DNA of 64,000 nucleotides from Rhizophagus clarus. Lineage: Eukaryota; Glomeromycota; Glomeromycetes; Glomerales; Glomeraceae. The DNA lies in assembly GCA_015698045.1 (NCBI GenBank), contig BLAL01000244.1, positions 124,001-188,000 of the forward strand. The letters run 5' to 3'. A program made the translations under genes and the position numbers. Below the pieces are notes generated by a model. That model was not told where the DNA came from. It searched no databases and saw only the letters and a program-made list of their open reading frames with translations. Below, in pieces: positions 44,028-55,462 of the stretch (the stretch's first letter is position 1; every line of letters begins with the position of its first letter).

Positions 44028-45695
44028 CCAGAGGGAAATTTCCTCTCTCATATCACGTGATTTATGCACCACATTATTATTTTTTTTTTTAGCAACTTGG
44101 CGCTATGAAAAAAAAAATATTTTTAACTAAAATTTTTTATTCGAAATAATTTTTATATTATAAAATTTTATTTATAAACTGTTAATAGTGTCAAAACAAT
44201 TTATTAATTTAAGAGTTCACATGTTTTATTGATTAAAAATGTTTATCTCTTAACAATAAGATGAATAAAAAAAAATAAACTAAATAATATAATCGATAAA
44301 CTATGTAAATCTCACATCATCAAAAAAAAAATAAAATTGCAATTCTATGTTATAAATTTTATTAACGAAGATAATCTATATAGTATATTCTAATAAATTA
44401 GCCTGGAAAATCAACAAACCTAAATGTATTAATATGCTTTTCAATAAAGAAAAATAAGTATTTAATTTTTGAAAAGTATTATATCAGATATGTGAATTTT
44501 CTCAAGGTTAGAGTTGTTACAATAAAAAGAAGAACAAGAAAGGAAAATAACAATGAAGAGATAAAAAGGAAGGAGTAAAATGAAGAGGGACGAAAAGAAA
44601 GGAAAAAAAGAAAGGTAGAATAAAAAGGAAAGGGAAAGAAAATAATTGAAGGGTAAAAGAGAAACAAAAAAAAGAAGGGCACAAAAAGGGAAAACTGATA
44701 AGAAGGCAAAAAGGAAGATAGAAAAATGAAAAGGAAGGAGAATAATAACGAGAAGACGAAAAAGAAGGAGATAACAATAGAGATGCAAAAAGAAAGAAAA
44801 TAACAATGGGAAGATGAAAAATAAGAGGGGTATAGAAGTGGAAAGACAAAAAAGAAAGAGGATAATGGGAAAACAATGGGAGACGAAAAAGAAGAGACGG
44901 GATAGAGTAGAAAGACGAAAAAGAAAAAGGATAATGATAGGGAGATGAAAAGGAAGAGGGAAAATAATGGGAAGATGAAAAAGAAGAGACGGAATAGAGT
45001 GGGAAGATGAAAAATAAATAGGATAATGATAGAGAAATGAAAAGGAAGAGGGAAAACAATGGGGAGACGAAAAAGAAGAGACAGGATAGAGTGGGAAGAC
45101 GAAAAATAAAGAGGATAATGATAGGGAGACGAAAAGGAAGAGGGAAACAATGAGAAAACAAAAAGAAAGAGGAAGACGAAGAGAGGGTGAAAAGGAAGAA
45201 AAAAAATAAAGGGAAAAAAATTAGTAAAGAACGGAATGTAATAAGTGAAAATAAAAATAAAAAAAAAAAATAAACATACCTTGATCGCAGAAAAGAACTA
45301 AATCACTGAAGGACCTAAAAAGAACAAAAGGAATGAAATACAAAAAATAAAATGTAAAGGAACAAAGTGTAAAAGATAAAAAAAAAATATAAATCGGGGT
45401 CCTGTAGTGCCAAACATTTCTTATTATACCTTAATTACGAAACCAGAAGGGCCAAAGAACCTAAAAAGAGCGAAAAAGTTAATAAAGAACTAGTTGTAAG
45501 AAACAAACAAAAATAAAAAAAAAAGCAAAAAACACACCTCGAGCGAAAGGTTTAAAGAAAAAAATATATTAAACGTTCTGGAGAAAGACGCACGCAGCGC
45601 ATCTGCATATTTAAAAAAAATTGATAAATAAATAACATGATCATGTAACATATAACTGTGCCACACAAGCTATAGGGAGGAGGAAATTCTCCCGG
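44028..45695. mobile_element. Non-autonomous piggyBac-like element E, 1668 bp (candidate)
   Basis: TTAA flanks both sides (44024-44027 and 45696-45699). The inner ends CCAGAGGGAAATTTCCTC and the complement of CCGGGAGAATTTCCTC are imperfect TIRs. TTAA duplication is the hallmark of piggyBac elements. The interior is a purine-rich minisatellite and A-rich DNA with no transposase. TTAA is common in such AT-rich sequence, so the call rests on the paired TIRs. Confidence 0.55.
44510..45210. repeat. Polypurine minisatellite inside element E
   Basis: About 700 bases that are almost only A and G on the plus strand. From about 44870 to 45150, units of roughly 90 bp repeat, built from GGGAAGATGAAAAAGAAGAG, AGAGTGGGAAGACGA and GGATAATGATAGGGAGA phrases. 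The long open frames on the minus strand (Phe/Ser/Leu strings) are artefacts of this composition. Confidence 0.85.
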
Positions 45696-45699
45696 TTAA

Positions 45700-46480
45700 G
45701 TTTAATAATTCTTTATATAAAATATATATTGTATAAAGATTTAATTTATATATTTATTACAAAAATTTGATTAAAATATAATTAATTAAATTTTTAGTAA
45801 AGTAAAATTAAAGTTAATTTAAAAATAATAATTAAAAATTTTGGATTAAATAAAATAATAATTTCTTTATAATTATAAGTTTAACTTTTTTCAATTAATT
45901 TAAAAATTAAAATCAAGTTATATAATTTATAATTATTTATTTTTTAATAAATTTTAATTTAAATTTTTTATTAGAATTTTTAGATTTTTTTATAAATAAA
46001 TTTTTAAAATTTTTTTTTTAAATTAAAAAAATAATTAAATATAATTAAAATTTAAACTAATTTTTACCTTTTATATCCTTTTTACATTATTTTATATTTT
46101 ATTATTTTTATATAAAATAATTTTTTTATTATTAATTACTATTAATTACTATTTATAATACTTAAAATTTAATTTTTTAAATTGAATAATATCCAAGTTT
46201 ATCTCACAAGTTATATGCAAATTTATAGCAAGAATAATGAAATATTGGGCTTTTCAATAATCTAAAAAATTTATTAATATTGATATCATTTGTATTATAA
46301 TTTTTATCTTCTATTGGTTTTGAAATCAAAACTAAAGTACTTCTAAAAGATTTTATTATTTATGTAAAATGTTAAAAAATATAGTTTAACCATATTATTA
46401 TTATTATTGGAGAATTTTATTGTGAAATGCTTTTTTAAATTATTACTATTGTTTATTTAAATGGGAGGCATAGCCACAAT
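45700..46480. other. Extremely AT-rich stretch
   Basis: Nearly pure A/T DNA with no gene, no ordered repeat and no element ends that I can see. Confidence 0.55.
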
Positions 46481-46949
46481 TAGAATAGTCACGTGATAAA
46501 TCCAGTGAACAATTTCGATAAAAGTATCAAAAGTATTGGTTTAGATAAATCTGCGATTCCCGGTTATATTTATACTAGACTAAATAATAAGCAGTCCATC
46601 AGGCAACTTGTCATTATTACGAATTAATTCCTCGAGTGTTTCCATTATGTTCCTATAGAGATCAGTAAACTGTTTAAACTCTTGAGAAAGGGTCATAAAG
46701 GGTGAGTAAAGAAGGTAAAGGCAGGAATTATGCAGTTGAGCATAATAACTGTTTACTAATGTTTTTGTTAATTATGATAATGGGAGACCAACGTAAACAA
46801 AAAGTAACACTAAACCTTCTACTTCAACAACTACATGAGATTGGATTTGGGGATCTTTCCAAATATCTTTGATTTTCAAAATATGGCAATATTCCGTTGC
46901 TATCAGAAAGATCAAAACAGGGAATTATATTATCGCTTACTATATGCAT

Positions 46950-48740
46950 ATTTGTACGCTACAATCTTAGGTTACTTGCACCAACAATCCAAGTTTTTTC
47001 AACTTTAATACATCGCTTTAGTTCACCAATTGTTTCATTTTCTTTAGATTTGATAGAGATTATGTTCTGAATGGCTTTCCCAGAACTAGATAATTGATGT
47101 TGACAGAACACATTTTTCTGTGTTGTCAATAACAAATTTTTTTCTGTATTTATTTTTAGCGACGAGAATAAATTTACCAATTAAGGGAACACTAAGTGAT
47201 ACACGCTTCTGGCTTAGATATTGTGTCAATATCAATACGTGATCAGTGTAACAAACAGAAGGTAGAACTTAACTAGCCTTGTCATAGATCTAAATAGTGA
47301 TTAGTGACTACTGTTACTTTCATGTGTGATATAATAGTAAATCAACTTCATAGGCGAAACCTACGTTTATACAAATACAAGGTATTTATCTTTTCGTTTT
47401 ATATAATCAAGATTAGTAAGCAATTATTCCAACAATGACCATAACATGGAAAACTAATGGGCCAGAAGTATAAACACAACTACTATATATTAAATAAACT
47501 TACTTGGTGACGATGGCTAGATGAGAGATTATAGAACTAGTTAATAGACTTATTAAATGGGAAAAATGTTAAATTCCTATAATCTTACCATCTTTATTGC
47601 TTAAGGCGACAAGGCCGTAATTTATATATTTTAAGATCAAACGATTGTCGCACAGATTTAGTAATAATCACATGATATCAAATTATTATTTATTGCTGCA
47701 TATAGTTAAAAAATAAAGCAGGCGAAACTTAATTAGCATATGCGAATAACAGAAAATAACAAAAATTTATTATATAGAATGAGCACTCGAGTTCTAAACG
47801 TTACATGACACGTGGCACAGTAAATGATTTCGCAAACGTGAATTTTGATATTGATAATGCTGAAAAGGATTTAACGAAAGAAACATCAATCTTTTGCCTT
47901 ATGAAATTTATGCTAAACTTGTTTCTAACTGAATGGATTTATCAATTTTTTGGAAACAAGTCTATTTCCGATGGCCAAAATATGTAGTTGATTATTACAA
48001 ACGGGATGAAAATGCATTTGTTTTGGCGAAAAAATGGCTTCTTGAAGAAATAATTCTTTATTCAGAATCTCCAGTATAAGCCATTAGTTTTACCGGTTGA
48101 GACAAAATAATAGGAAAAAATAAAATTTATTTATGTGAATGCGGAATTGACGCAACTTGTAAGTACTCACATTCCATAATTTTTATAATAAATATATTTA
48201 TTCTAAAGTTTTTTTATTCAACGCTCTGATTCCACGTAAAAATAAATGGAATCAAATTCCCTTTAGCTTGCCTGTTTCTTAAAAGAATGGTAAATGCAAT
48301 AGATTAAGAACAAAAGTTATAGCATTTTTTTTTAAAAGAAATCGGCTTCATAAATATGTGAAACCAGAATTTTTTTTGACGGACAAGGATTTTGCGCAGA
48401 TCTCTGCAGCACAACGTGTATGACCAAGTTGCAAAAAACAATTGTAAATGACATATACAAGGTATTGAAACAAAATTTCCTTTTATTGAAACAACGTTTA
48501 TACCATTGTCCAAAGGAATTACGTAAAAAGGTCTTAGAAATTATAGATCAATGTTTTCAACTTCAGAGTATTTAAATAATATTCAAATACTAGAACAAGC
48601 AGTAAAAGAATTTACGATTTTTTGTAAACAGTACGTCTTTGGATTTATTTACAGTATCGTTGGAAATGTGAGCACGATCAGCACATTCAAAATCTTAAAA
48701 CAACGATACTTATTGAAAGACATTGAAATGATTTAACCGA
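46950..48740. pseudogene. Unrecognised gene remnants (fossil)
   Basis: Two weak patches. On the minus strand near 47.0-47.2 kb an open piece contains SIKSKENETIGELKRCIKVE, which loosely recalls the ubiquitin-like head of Crinkler-type proteins; I hold this at low confidence. On the plus strand from 47805 to about 48740 broken reading includes LTEWIYQFFGNKSISDGQ and later EYLNNIQILEQAVKEFTIFC. It looks like a decayed member of a lineage-specific family. Both are broken and old. No function is claimed. Confidence 0.3.
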
Positions 48741-49083
48741 GATTTTCTCTGCGGGCATTTATTATAGTATAATGCATTCAGGGTTACATTTTCAAGACAG
48801 ACCAAGGTTGTTGATATCATCTTCTGAAATACCTCTAAATATATTCCATTCTACCACCTAACCATAACCTTGTTTTGCTACTAGAGTAATCCCTATTTTA
48901 TCAATACCTCCCTGAGTTAAATCAGTGTTGGATATAGAACTGGTCTACTGAACAAATTTAGCCGAGACAAGTTTATGCGCAACCACGTGATAACATGAGC
49001 ACTTATTAATTATTACTTCTTTTAAATAAATACCTACAACCTACTATAATTACAATATTTTCTACCTAAAATCTAAAATTAAC

Positions 49084-49695
49084 CTAAAAAGTGTTCGTTC
49101 TTAACGCGTTATTTAATGAATTACAAGCTATTTGTCTATATTTACGTCCAAAATTCTGGATAATAACAAAATGACTTGCCGATTCAATTTTATTTGATCC
49201 AAAAGATGTTTCTCTAATCTTTTTGAAAATCTTTGTTTCTTGATGGTGAGATTTAAAAGTAATCTTATTAGAGATATCTTGTGTGATATTCCACTTATGA
49301 CAAGATTGACCTGATACCAATAAATATTTCATATTAAATGTATTTGATTTATTATATGTAAAATATAAAAAGCCAGATAATTCGAATTTGTTTTTCTCAT
49401 GTTTGGAAGAAGAAATTCTTATTGATCCAATAACTGTGTTGTTTGATAAATTTATAGTATATAAAGGAATATGTCTAGAAATTGGTTGTAATTTTTGATT
49501 TGAAATTATAATTCCATCATTGTAATTTGGTTCTGTAGTTTTAAGGTCCTCTGAAGGAATGTAATATATTAATATGATAACTGATATAAAATAAATAAAT
49601 GAAAAAAATAGAGCATATTGTCGAAATGATGACAATGAAATTTTCTTATCATTTGTGGAAAAAATTTTTTGAAGTTTTTGTGCGAGTATGTACAT
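49084..49695 (-). CDS. Hypothetical single-pass membrane protein
   Basis: An uninterrupted 203-residue frame. Residues 1-24 are basic and probably cytosolic. Residues 25-46 (RQYALFFSFIYFISVIILIY) form one membrane segment. The remaining 155 residues would be outside or lumenal and contain several Asn-X-Ser/Thr sites (for example NLSNNT, NKSNT, NIT). The SGFLYFTYNKSNTFNMKYLL stretch looks like a beta-rich secreted fold. Composition is balanced, unlike the low-complexity artefacts nearby, which favours a real gene. I do not recognise the family. It may be lineage-specific. An A/T-rich promoter lies to its right; no neighbour suggests a pathway. Confidence 0.55.
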   Translation of the reverse strand: MYILAQKLQKIFSTNDKKISLSSFRQYALFFSFIYFISVIILIYYIPSEDLKTTEPNYNDGIIISNQKLQPISRHIPLYTINLSNNTVIGSIRISSSKHEKNKFELSGFLYFTYNKSNTFNMKYLLVSGQSCHKWNITQDISNKITFKSHHQETKIFKKIRETSFGSNKIESASHFVIIQNFGRKYRQIACNSLNNALRTNTF

Positions 49696-49699
49696 TGTG

Positions 49700-51150
49700 T
49701 ATATTAAAAATGAAAATAAAATAATAAAAAAAAAAAGACGAGATAATTTTTGAATAAATAAATATACAAATATATTTATAAATATATGACCTCAACCAGC
49801 GAGATTTTACAAGGAAAAAAAAAAAAAATGAACATTCGTTACATTTATATTAAGAATGAGACCGCAGTAAAATTAACGTTTTTACTAATTCTGTCTCATA
49901 ATCGGCTAAAACTTGAAACATTTATATTGTAAACGTGTAACAAAATTGTTTCTTCTACTGCATTCCTTTTTTTGAATAAAAGGACACTCCTTGTTATAAA
50001 TAATTTGCTAAAATTGTATCAAAGATAAGTAAAAGACGAAACAGTTAACAAAGAAATGTAATAAACTTTAAACTTCGTTTTTTCCAAATTCGGGTAAAAA
50101 GTTCCCTCAGCCCAGTCCATTTTAGTCTATGATAATAAATGCCAAGTAAATTATTATACTCCACCAATAATCTTCATTATATAATTAAAAGGATAATTTA
50201 CCTACTTATAAGAGCTTTTCTCTATTATGATACAGATTAAGAAAACCTAGTTCTGAAATATATTTTTATTTCTTTACTTTTTTTCTCTTTAAGTAGAGTT
50301 CAAACAGTCAATCGGTCCTACTTCGGACCGGAACCAGAATTGTAGATCATTTTATTTTCTGGATATTGGATGGATATTCATGGTTCTCCGTAAATAATAA
50401 ATTGAATTTTCGTGCCACATCGCTGACAAGATTAGTAGATTTGGTCCAAATCCGATCAATCAGTTCAGGGGCTTTAGTTCGGTATTCACTACAAGTGTCC
50501 AAACTTTATTTTTATCGCTTTATCTTTACCAATATTTTACATTATAAAAATTCACCTAAGTCAATCCGGGGTCAATTAACAGATAGTCGACTAACCTTTT
50601 TAGTATGTATTATGGACATTTTATTTTATGTTGTTTGATTTGTTAGTTGTGTCATTTAATTATAATTCCAAAGTTTCAATTTCGAGATTCTTCTATCTAT
50701 TCTTTAGTGATGATAAAAATCTTCCAAATATTGCAATGATCGACATATATCCTCAAATAATTTAAAAACAAAGAAATTATTTAGAAAAAAAGCTTCATTT
50801 TTGACAATTCCATAAATAATTGACATTACTATTTATGGATAGATTGGTGTTTCTTTTACATAACAGATTTTGGATTTTGAATGTGAAAATCGATAGGCAA
50901 GAATTTTTTTTAACTCTTATCATATTGTTATGTTTTACGTGGTAAATATTTATGGTGAGATGACGGATAAGAGATTGATATTATCTAAAATTTCCAAAAT
51001 TCTTTTAAAAAAAAATTTTCAATTAACAAAAAACAAAAATCAATGTATTACGAACTTTTATTCTGTAGTACATTGAGATTATTCAAAATTTTCGTTAAAG
51101 AAATTAATATTTAAGAGGTAGAATTTCTTTCACCAGAAAGATTCCAAACC

Positions 51151-51183
<33 letters not shown>

Positions 51184-51310
51184 CGTCAAATTGGCCTCGC
51201 AGAAATCGGAAATAAAGTTATTTTTCGCGTATAACCTTACGGAACTTTGTTATCATTCCGTTAAGTGACACTTTCCAATTTTTTTTCTTTCTTTCTAAGA
51301 CAAAACTCTG
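49700..51310. other. Intergenic, no clear gene
   Basis: AT-rich DNA with homopolymer runs, including a T17-A13 junction near 51150-51183 and a small GC hairpin CGGTCC-TACTTC-GGACCG at 50313-50330. The open frame at 50366-50638 shows no domain and is not called. Confidence 0.45.
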
Positions 51311-52091
51311 TTGTTAATAATGTCAGTTAACGCAGAAGAAATTGATGAATATCCTGAAGGTAACTCATGCCCAGTTTGTAAGAAAATTTATAATAACACA
51401 CTTTTTTGGTGTACCGTATGCGATTCAAAACGTCTTCAAGATGATTTTTCAAATTGGACGAGTGAATTTTATGATTTAGATTTATGCATAAGAAATGCTC
51501 AACTAAATGCCGATGCGCATACGAAATACCTCGAATGGATCCCCTTTGAAAATTTAAGGATATTAAGAAGATCAATTTGGAATTGTTTACTCTGCTACTT
51601 GGGTTGAAGGTCCGAGGTGGAAATGGGATAATGAACTAATGCAATGGGTTGCTTCTGGTCCAAGAAAGATTGCTTTTAAAATGCTTAAACGTGATAGTGT
51701 TGATGAAAGACGTAAAGAATTCCTTAAAGAGGTATGGAACTAACTTTTAAGAATACAAATAATAAATGTTTGCTAATCTTGTTTATATAAATTTGTTTAT
51801 ATCAAAAGCTTGAGAATCATTCTACTTGCATTGGTGTAAAAAGGATAGTTCATTGCTTTGGCGTCACTCGTCATCCGGGTACAGGACATTATATGATGGT
51901 TACTAACTACACAAATCAAGGAAATTAAAATATTCATTTACACTATATTATATATGTATTAATTCAATTTTTCTACTCCAGGTGATTTAACTTCTTATAT
52001 TAGGAAGAATCATCAAAAATTAACATGGGTTATGAATGGTTGTTGTATTCCAAAATTTAATGACTCAAATATTGGTCATGTTGTTTATTAA
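51311..52091 (+). pseudogene. Truncated protein kinase of the expanded Rhizophagus TKL-type family
   Basis: The N-terminal zinc-ribbon-like header is present (CPVCKKIYNNTLFWCTVCDS), then the family linker RLQDDFSNWTSEFYDLDLCI and YLEWIPFENLR. After a frame change near 51560 the kinase N-lobe follows, with FGIVYSATWVEGPRWKWDNE (remains of the Gly-rich loop) and KIAFKMLKRDS (the VAIK-type lysine strand). After an intron (about 51731-51809) come GVKRIVHCFGVTRHPGTG and MMVTNYT, then a last exon-like piece TSYIRKNHQKLTWVMN. The catalytic loop (HRD) and activation segment (DFG) are absent, so it cannot be an active kinase. A fragment of this kind may come from duplication with loss of the 3' part. 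Confidence 0.75.
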
Positions 52092-52278
52092 TATCATAAC
52101 TTTTCTGTTAACTATTTATCATATAGCTGCTATTTCAGTTGCGTTTCAGGACGTATTTTTATATTATGTATTATTATTTAATTTTAAGTATCAAATACAA
52201 TAATTTGTTACTGACCGTCTAAATTCCGCAGCCTTTTTTTAATTATTCCATAACCTTCGAGTTATTTCACGGGGAAAT

Positions 52279-52329
52279 GTGGAATATCATGATTTTCACG
52301 GCTGCGCCGCGAAAATCATGATATTCCAC
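52279..52329. repeat. Perfect 19-bp hairpin with GC-rich cap
   Basis: GTGGAATATCATGATTTTC (52279-52297) pairs exactly with 52311-52329. The middle ACGGCTGCGCCGC itself contains CGGC/GCCG. It lies between the kinase fragment and the P450 gene. It could be a mobile hairpin, a terminator-like structure or the remains of a foldback element. Confidence 0.8.
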
Positions 52330-52616
52330 AGTGATTCCGGATTTAAACCATCTTGGTTAATAATGATAGACTTTTTATTCCCACCTTTTTAAATAAACAT
52401 CGTCCATGGAAATATCAAGAAAAAAAAATCACTATAGCTCCCGATATTACCTGATATTATATATTGCCTGACTTGAATGAAATTCGGATAAAAATTTTTT
52501 GATAAAAAGAACTTCTTTATGAGAAAAATTAATTAGTTAAATCTTTTATAAAAGTTATTACCTGCTCAAATTTTTTTTTTTTTTACAAATTCCAATTACT
52601 TTTAATTTCAATAAAG

Positions 52617-54396
52617 ATGAATTTTCTAATGACTTATCTCGAATTATTTAAAAAAACTGACATATTTATTGTTTTATTAATTACAATACTTATTTACGTA
52701 TTACATTTTTATTATAAATATTTTACTAGAGTAAATCCTCTTCCTGGACCAATACCACTTCCAATTATTGGAAATCTTTTAAATAAATCTGGGGATTTAG
52801 ATGAATGGTTTTTAAAATTACATAAAAAATATGGTGATATATTTGAAATCTCATTATTAGGACAAAGAAGAATAATTCTTTGTCGTGGGGATTATATTGA
52901 AAATATGTTCGATCCTTCAAAGAATGCCATATACTTTCATCGATTCCCTTATTTAAAAGATTTAGAAGATTCAAAAATTTTTGGTACTGGAATTTTAGCA
53001 AATTATAATTATAACTCTTGGAAATATAATAGAACATTTTTTTCTCAAGCTATACTTGCACCTAGTTTTGCTAATGAAACTTTAAATCAAGGTCATCAAT
53101 TATTTTATGAAATGGAAAATTTTTGGAAAAAAATCGGTTATGATACTCCAACAGATTATTCAACTTGGATGCAATGTTTTACAAATGATATGATTATGGT
53201 TTTAACTACAGGAAATAGGCTTTATTCTTTGCCTTCTTATTTTAATAGAATAAGTGAAAAAAAATCCAATGTTTCTCCTGCTTCAATTGAAGATTCTGAA
53301 GCATTTATTAAATCTCTCCGAATGTTTATTATAGGAAATGCTTTCTTTATTACTGTACCGGCTATTATTAGGCATTATTTACCTTACTTTAGACAACATC
53401 AAAATAAATTATTTAAAAATCGGGATTATTTATATAATAAACTTGATCAAATTATTAAAACTAGAAGAAAAGAAATTGAAGAAACTCCATTAGATGTACC
53501 TCTCAGACATGATATGTTGACTTCTTTTATTACAGCAAATACACCCCGTGATATTAATGAAACTAAAAATGTTGAAGGAGAGTTCTTGAGACCTATGACA
53601 GATGAAGAAATTCGTGGAAATATGAGAGATGCTATAGCCGCTGGTACTGAAAAGGTATTAACATTCATTTTTTGTCTTTTTAAAAAAAAATTATCTGTAA
53701 AACTTAATTTGTTATTATTATTCAATAGACAGCGAATTCTTTAAGTTTCATTGCTTATTACCTTGAACATAATCCAGAAATAAAGGAAAAATTATGTCAA
53801 GAACTTTATCAAGTCTTTGGAAATGATACGACGCGCCCAGTAACACACGAAGACCTTGATAAACTTAAATATACTGAAGCTGTTATCTATGAAATAACTC
53901 GCATAAAGCCCGTTCTTAATATGACGGCAAGGGTTAGTAGTGGACCCGATGAAGTTGCTGGTTATAAATGGCCCGCAGGGACAACATTTCATTTGAATCT
54001 TGCAGCTATCAATAAAAATAAAGCCCATTGGGAAGATCCCGAGAAGATAGATCCAGAGAGATTTATGAAAAAAGATGAAAAGAGGCATAAATGTGCTTTT
54101 AACATGTGGGGTGGAGGTCCAAGGATTTGTCCAGGTTAATCATTGTTATTTATATCTTTTTTTTTTTTTTTTTAAAGACTTCGTTATTAAAAGGTCACAT
54201 TTTTCTTAAATTACAACTTTTCTTATTTACAGGACGAAAACTTGCAATGATTGAATTGAAACTTTTAATCGCATTGATTTATAGAAAGTATGATGTGGAA
54301 TTAGTCGATATGAATGCACCATTAAAAACAGAATCTTCTGCAATAACCATCTGTCAAGAATTAATGGTTAAAATCAAACCTAGAAATCTTAATTAA
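52617..54396 (+). CDS. Cytochrome P450 monooxygenase
   Basis: Three exons, 52617-53654, 53729-54134 and 54233-54396, all with GT-AG introns and frame kept, give 535 residues. An N-terminal anchor (about 15-37, IFIVLLITILIYVLHFYYKY) is followed by the Pro-rich hinge NPLPGPIPLPIIGN, so the enzyme sits on the ER facing the cytosol. The I-helix is AAGTEKTANS (341-350); the usual Thr pair reads Lys346-Thr347. The ExxR motif is EITR (401-404), PERF is at 455-458 and the heme loop is MWGGGPRICPG with C480 as heme ligand. The Phe normally seven residues before the Cys is Trp473. The family hydroxylates or oxidises lipophilic substrates with NADPH-P450 reductase; the substrate here is unknown. The first intron splits the I-helix motif exactly at the altered Thr. 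Confidence 0.92.
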
Positions 54397-55462
54397 TATA
54401 AATAGGTTTAGCATGTAACAAATTTCATCATATTATTTTAGGTTTAACATATAACAAATTTCATTATATACACTCTTATATCAATTAAGGATATTGAACA
54501 CATAATTAATCCTCTTTAAGCGCTTTTTGATTACAGTAATGATAATTTTATTTTAACATCAATTATCTCAAACGTTTAAGAATCGACCAAGAATGACATA
54601 AATTTATTTGCCAGGTTATAGTCTAATTGAAATTCTGGCGAATTGTAGACTCTTTTTTTTTGCTTTACATAACTGGCAATAATTGATAAACAAATAACTT
54701 AGATAATGTCCAGGTTGGGTTGTAATCTTGGTGATTAATCGTACGCTCAATTATAGCTATTATTATTATAAACGTATTAAAACATTATTATTCTCTTGTG
54801 ATTAAGTAATAAATATTATTATTATAAGCAGTTACAAATATGCTACTTATCAACAAAGTTGAATTGTATTACTAATTTGCTGTTTTTTTTTGTTTATTTT
54901 AATTATTGAACTTTAATATAGAAATAAAGCAAAAGCTTAATCTATTGCTATAATTTGATACATTAAATAGTCATCATATCTGCAATTTACTTTATTTCAT
55001 ATTATGAAACAATAATTCATATTATGAAACAAACATATCTATGATCATATGATGCAAGGTTATATAACGTGTCACTGCTGTGTTTCAAGGCCAACGGAAA
55101 AACATTTAGCCTAATTAGACCTGGATCTCTGACAATTAAATGAATATCCAATGGAATTCGTAACATTTTCAAAATTCCTATAGTTTCAAATGCCTCTACA
55201 TCGAGAACATCTAGAACAATCGGGGTTATTGCATTAGATCAATTACTTTCACAGATGGCTTAGAAGAGACTGTGGTAAATTCTTTAAATGCGAACTTGAT
55301 GAATTGTTTTCATGATTTTTGATCCATAGACTTTTATTTAATGATCAAGTTTCGTCATGTCATATACTGTACATATCATACGCGGTATGAGAAATCGTAA
55401 TATATTGTAGTACTTTAATGTGTTCTAATAATTTGATTACAGCAATTCAAATAACATTAGAT
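54397..55462. other. Intergenic between convergent P450 and PON-like genes
   Basis: About 1.07 kb. It contains a short direct repeat (CATATTATGAAACAA twice near 54998 and 55017). The rest is AT-rich with no ORF of note. It must include both 3' ends. Confidence 0.5.

Noticed and set aside
44462-45161. Three overlapping minus-strand open frames of 114-223 codons
   Set aside because: They are translations of the GA minisatellite complement (Phe/Ser/Leu/Pro strings) in different frames. The repeat explains them.
50366-50638. A 90-codon plus-strand open frame
   Set aside because: No domain, no upstream or downstream exon match, and ordinary composition for chance reading in this area.
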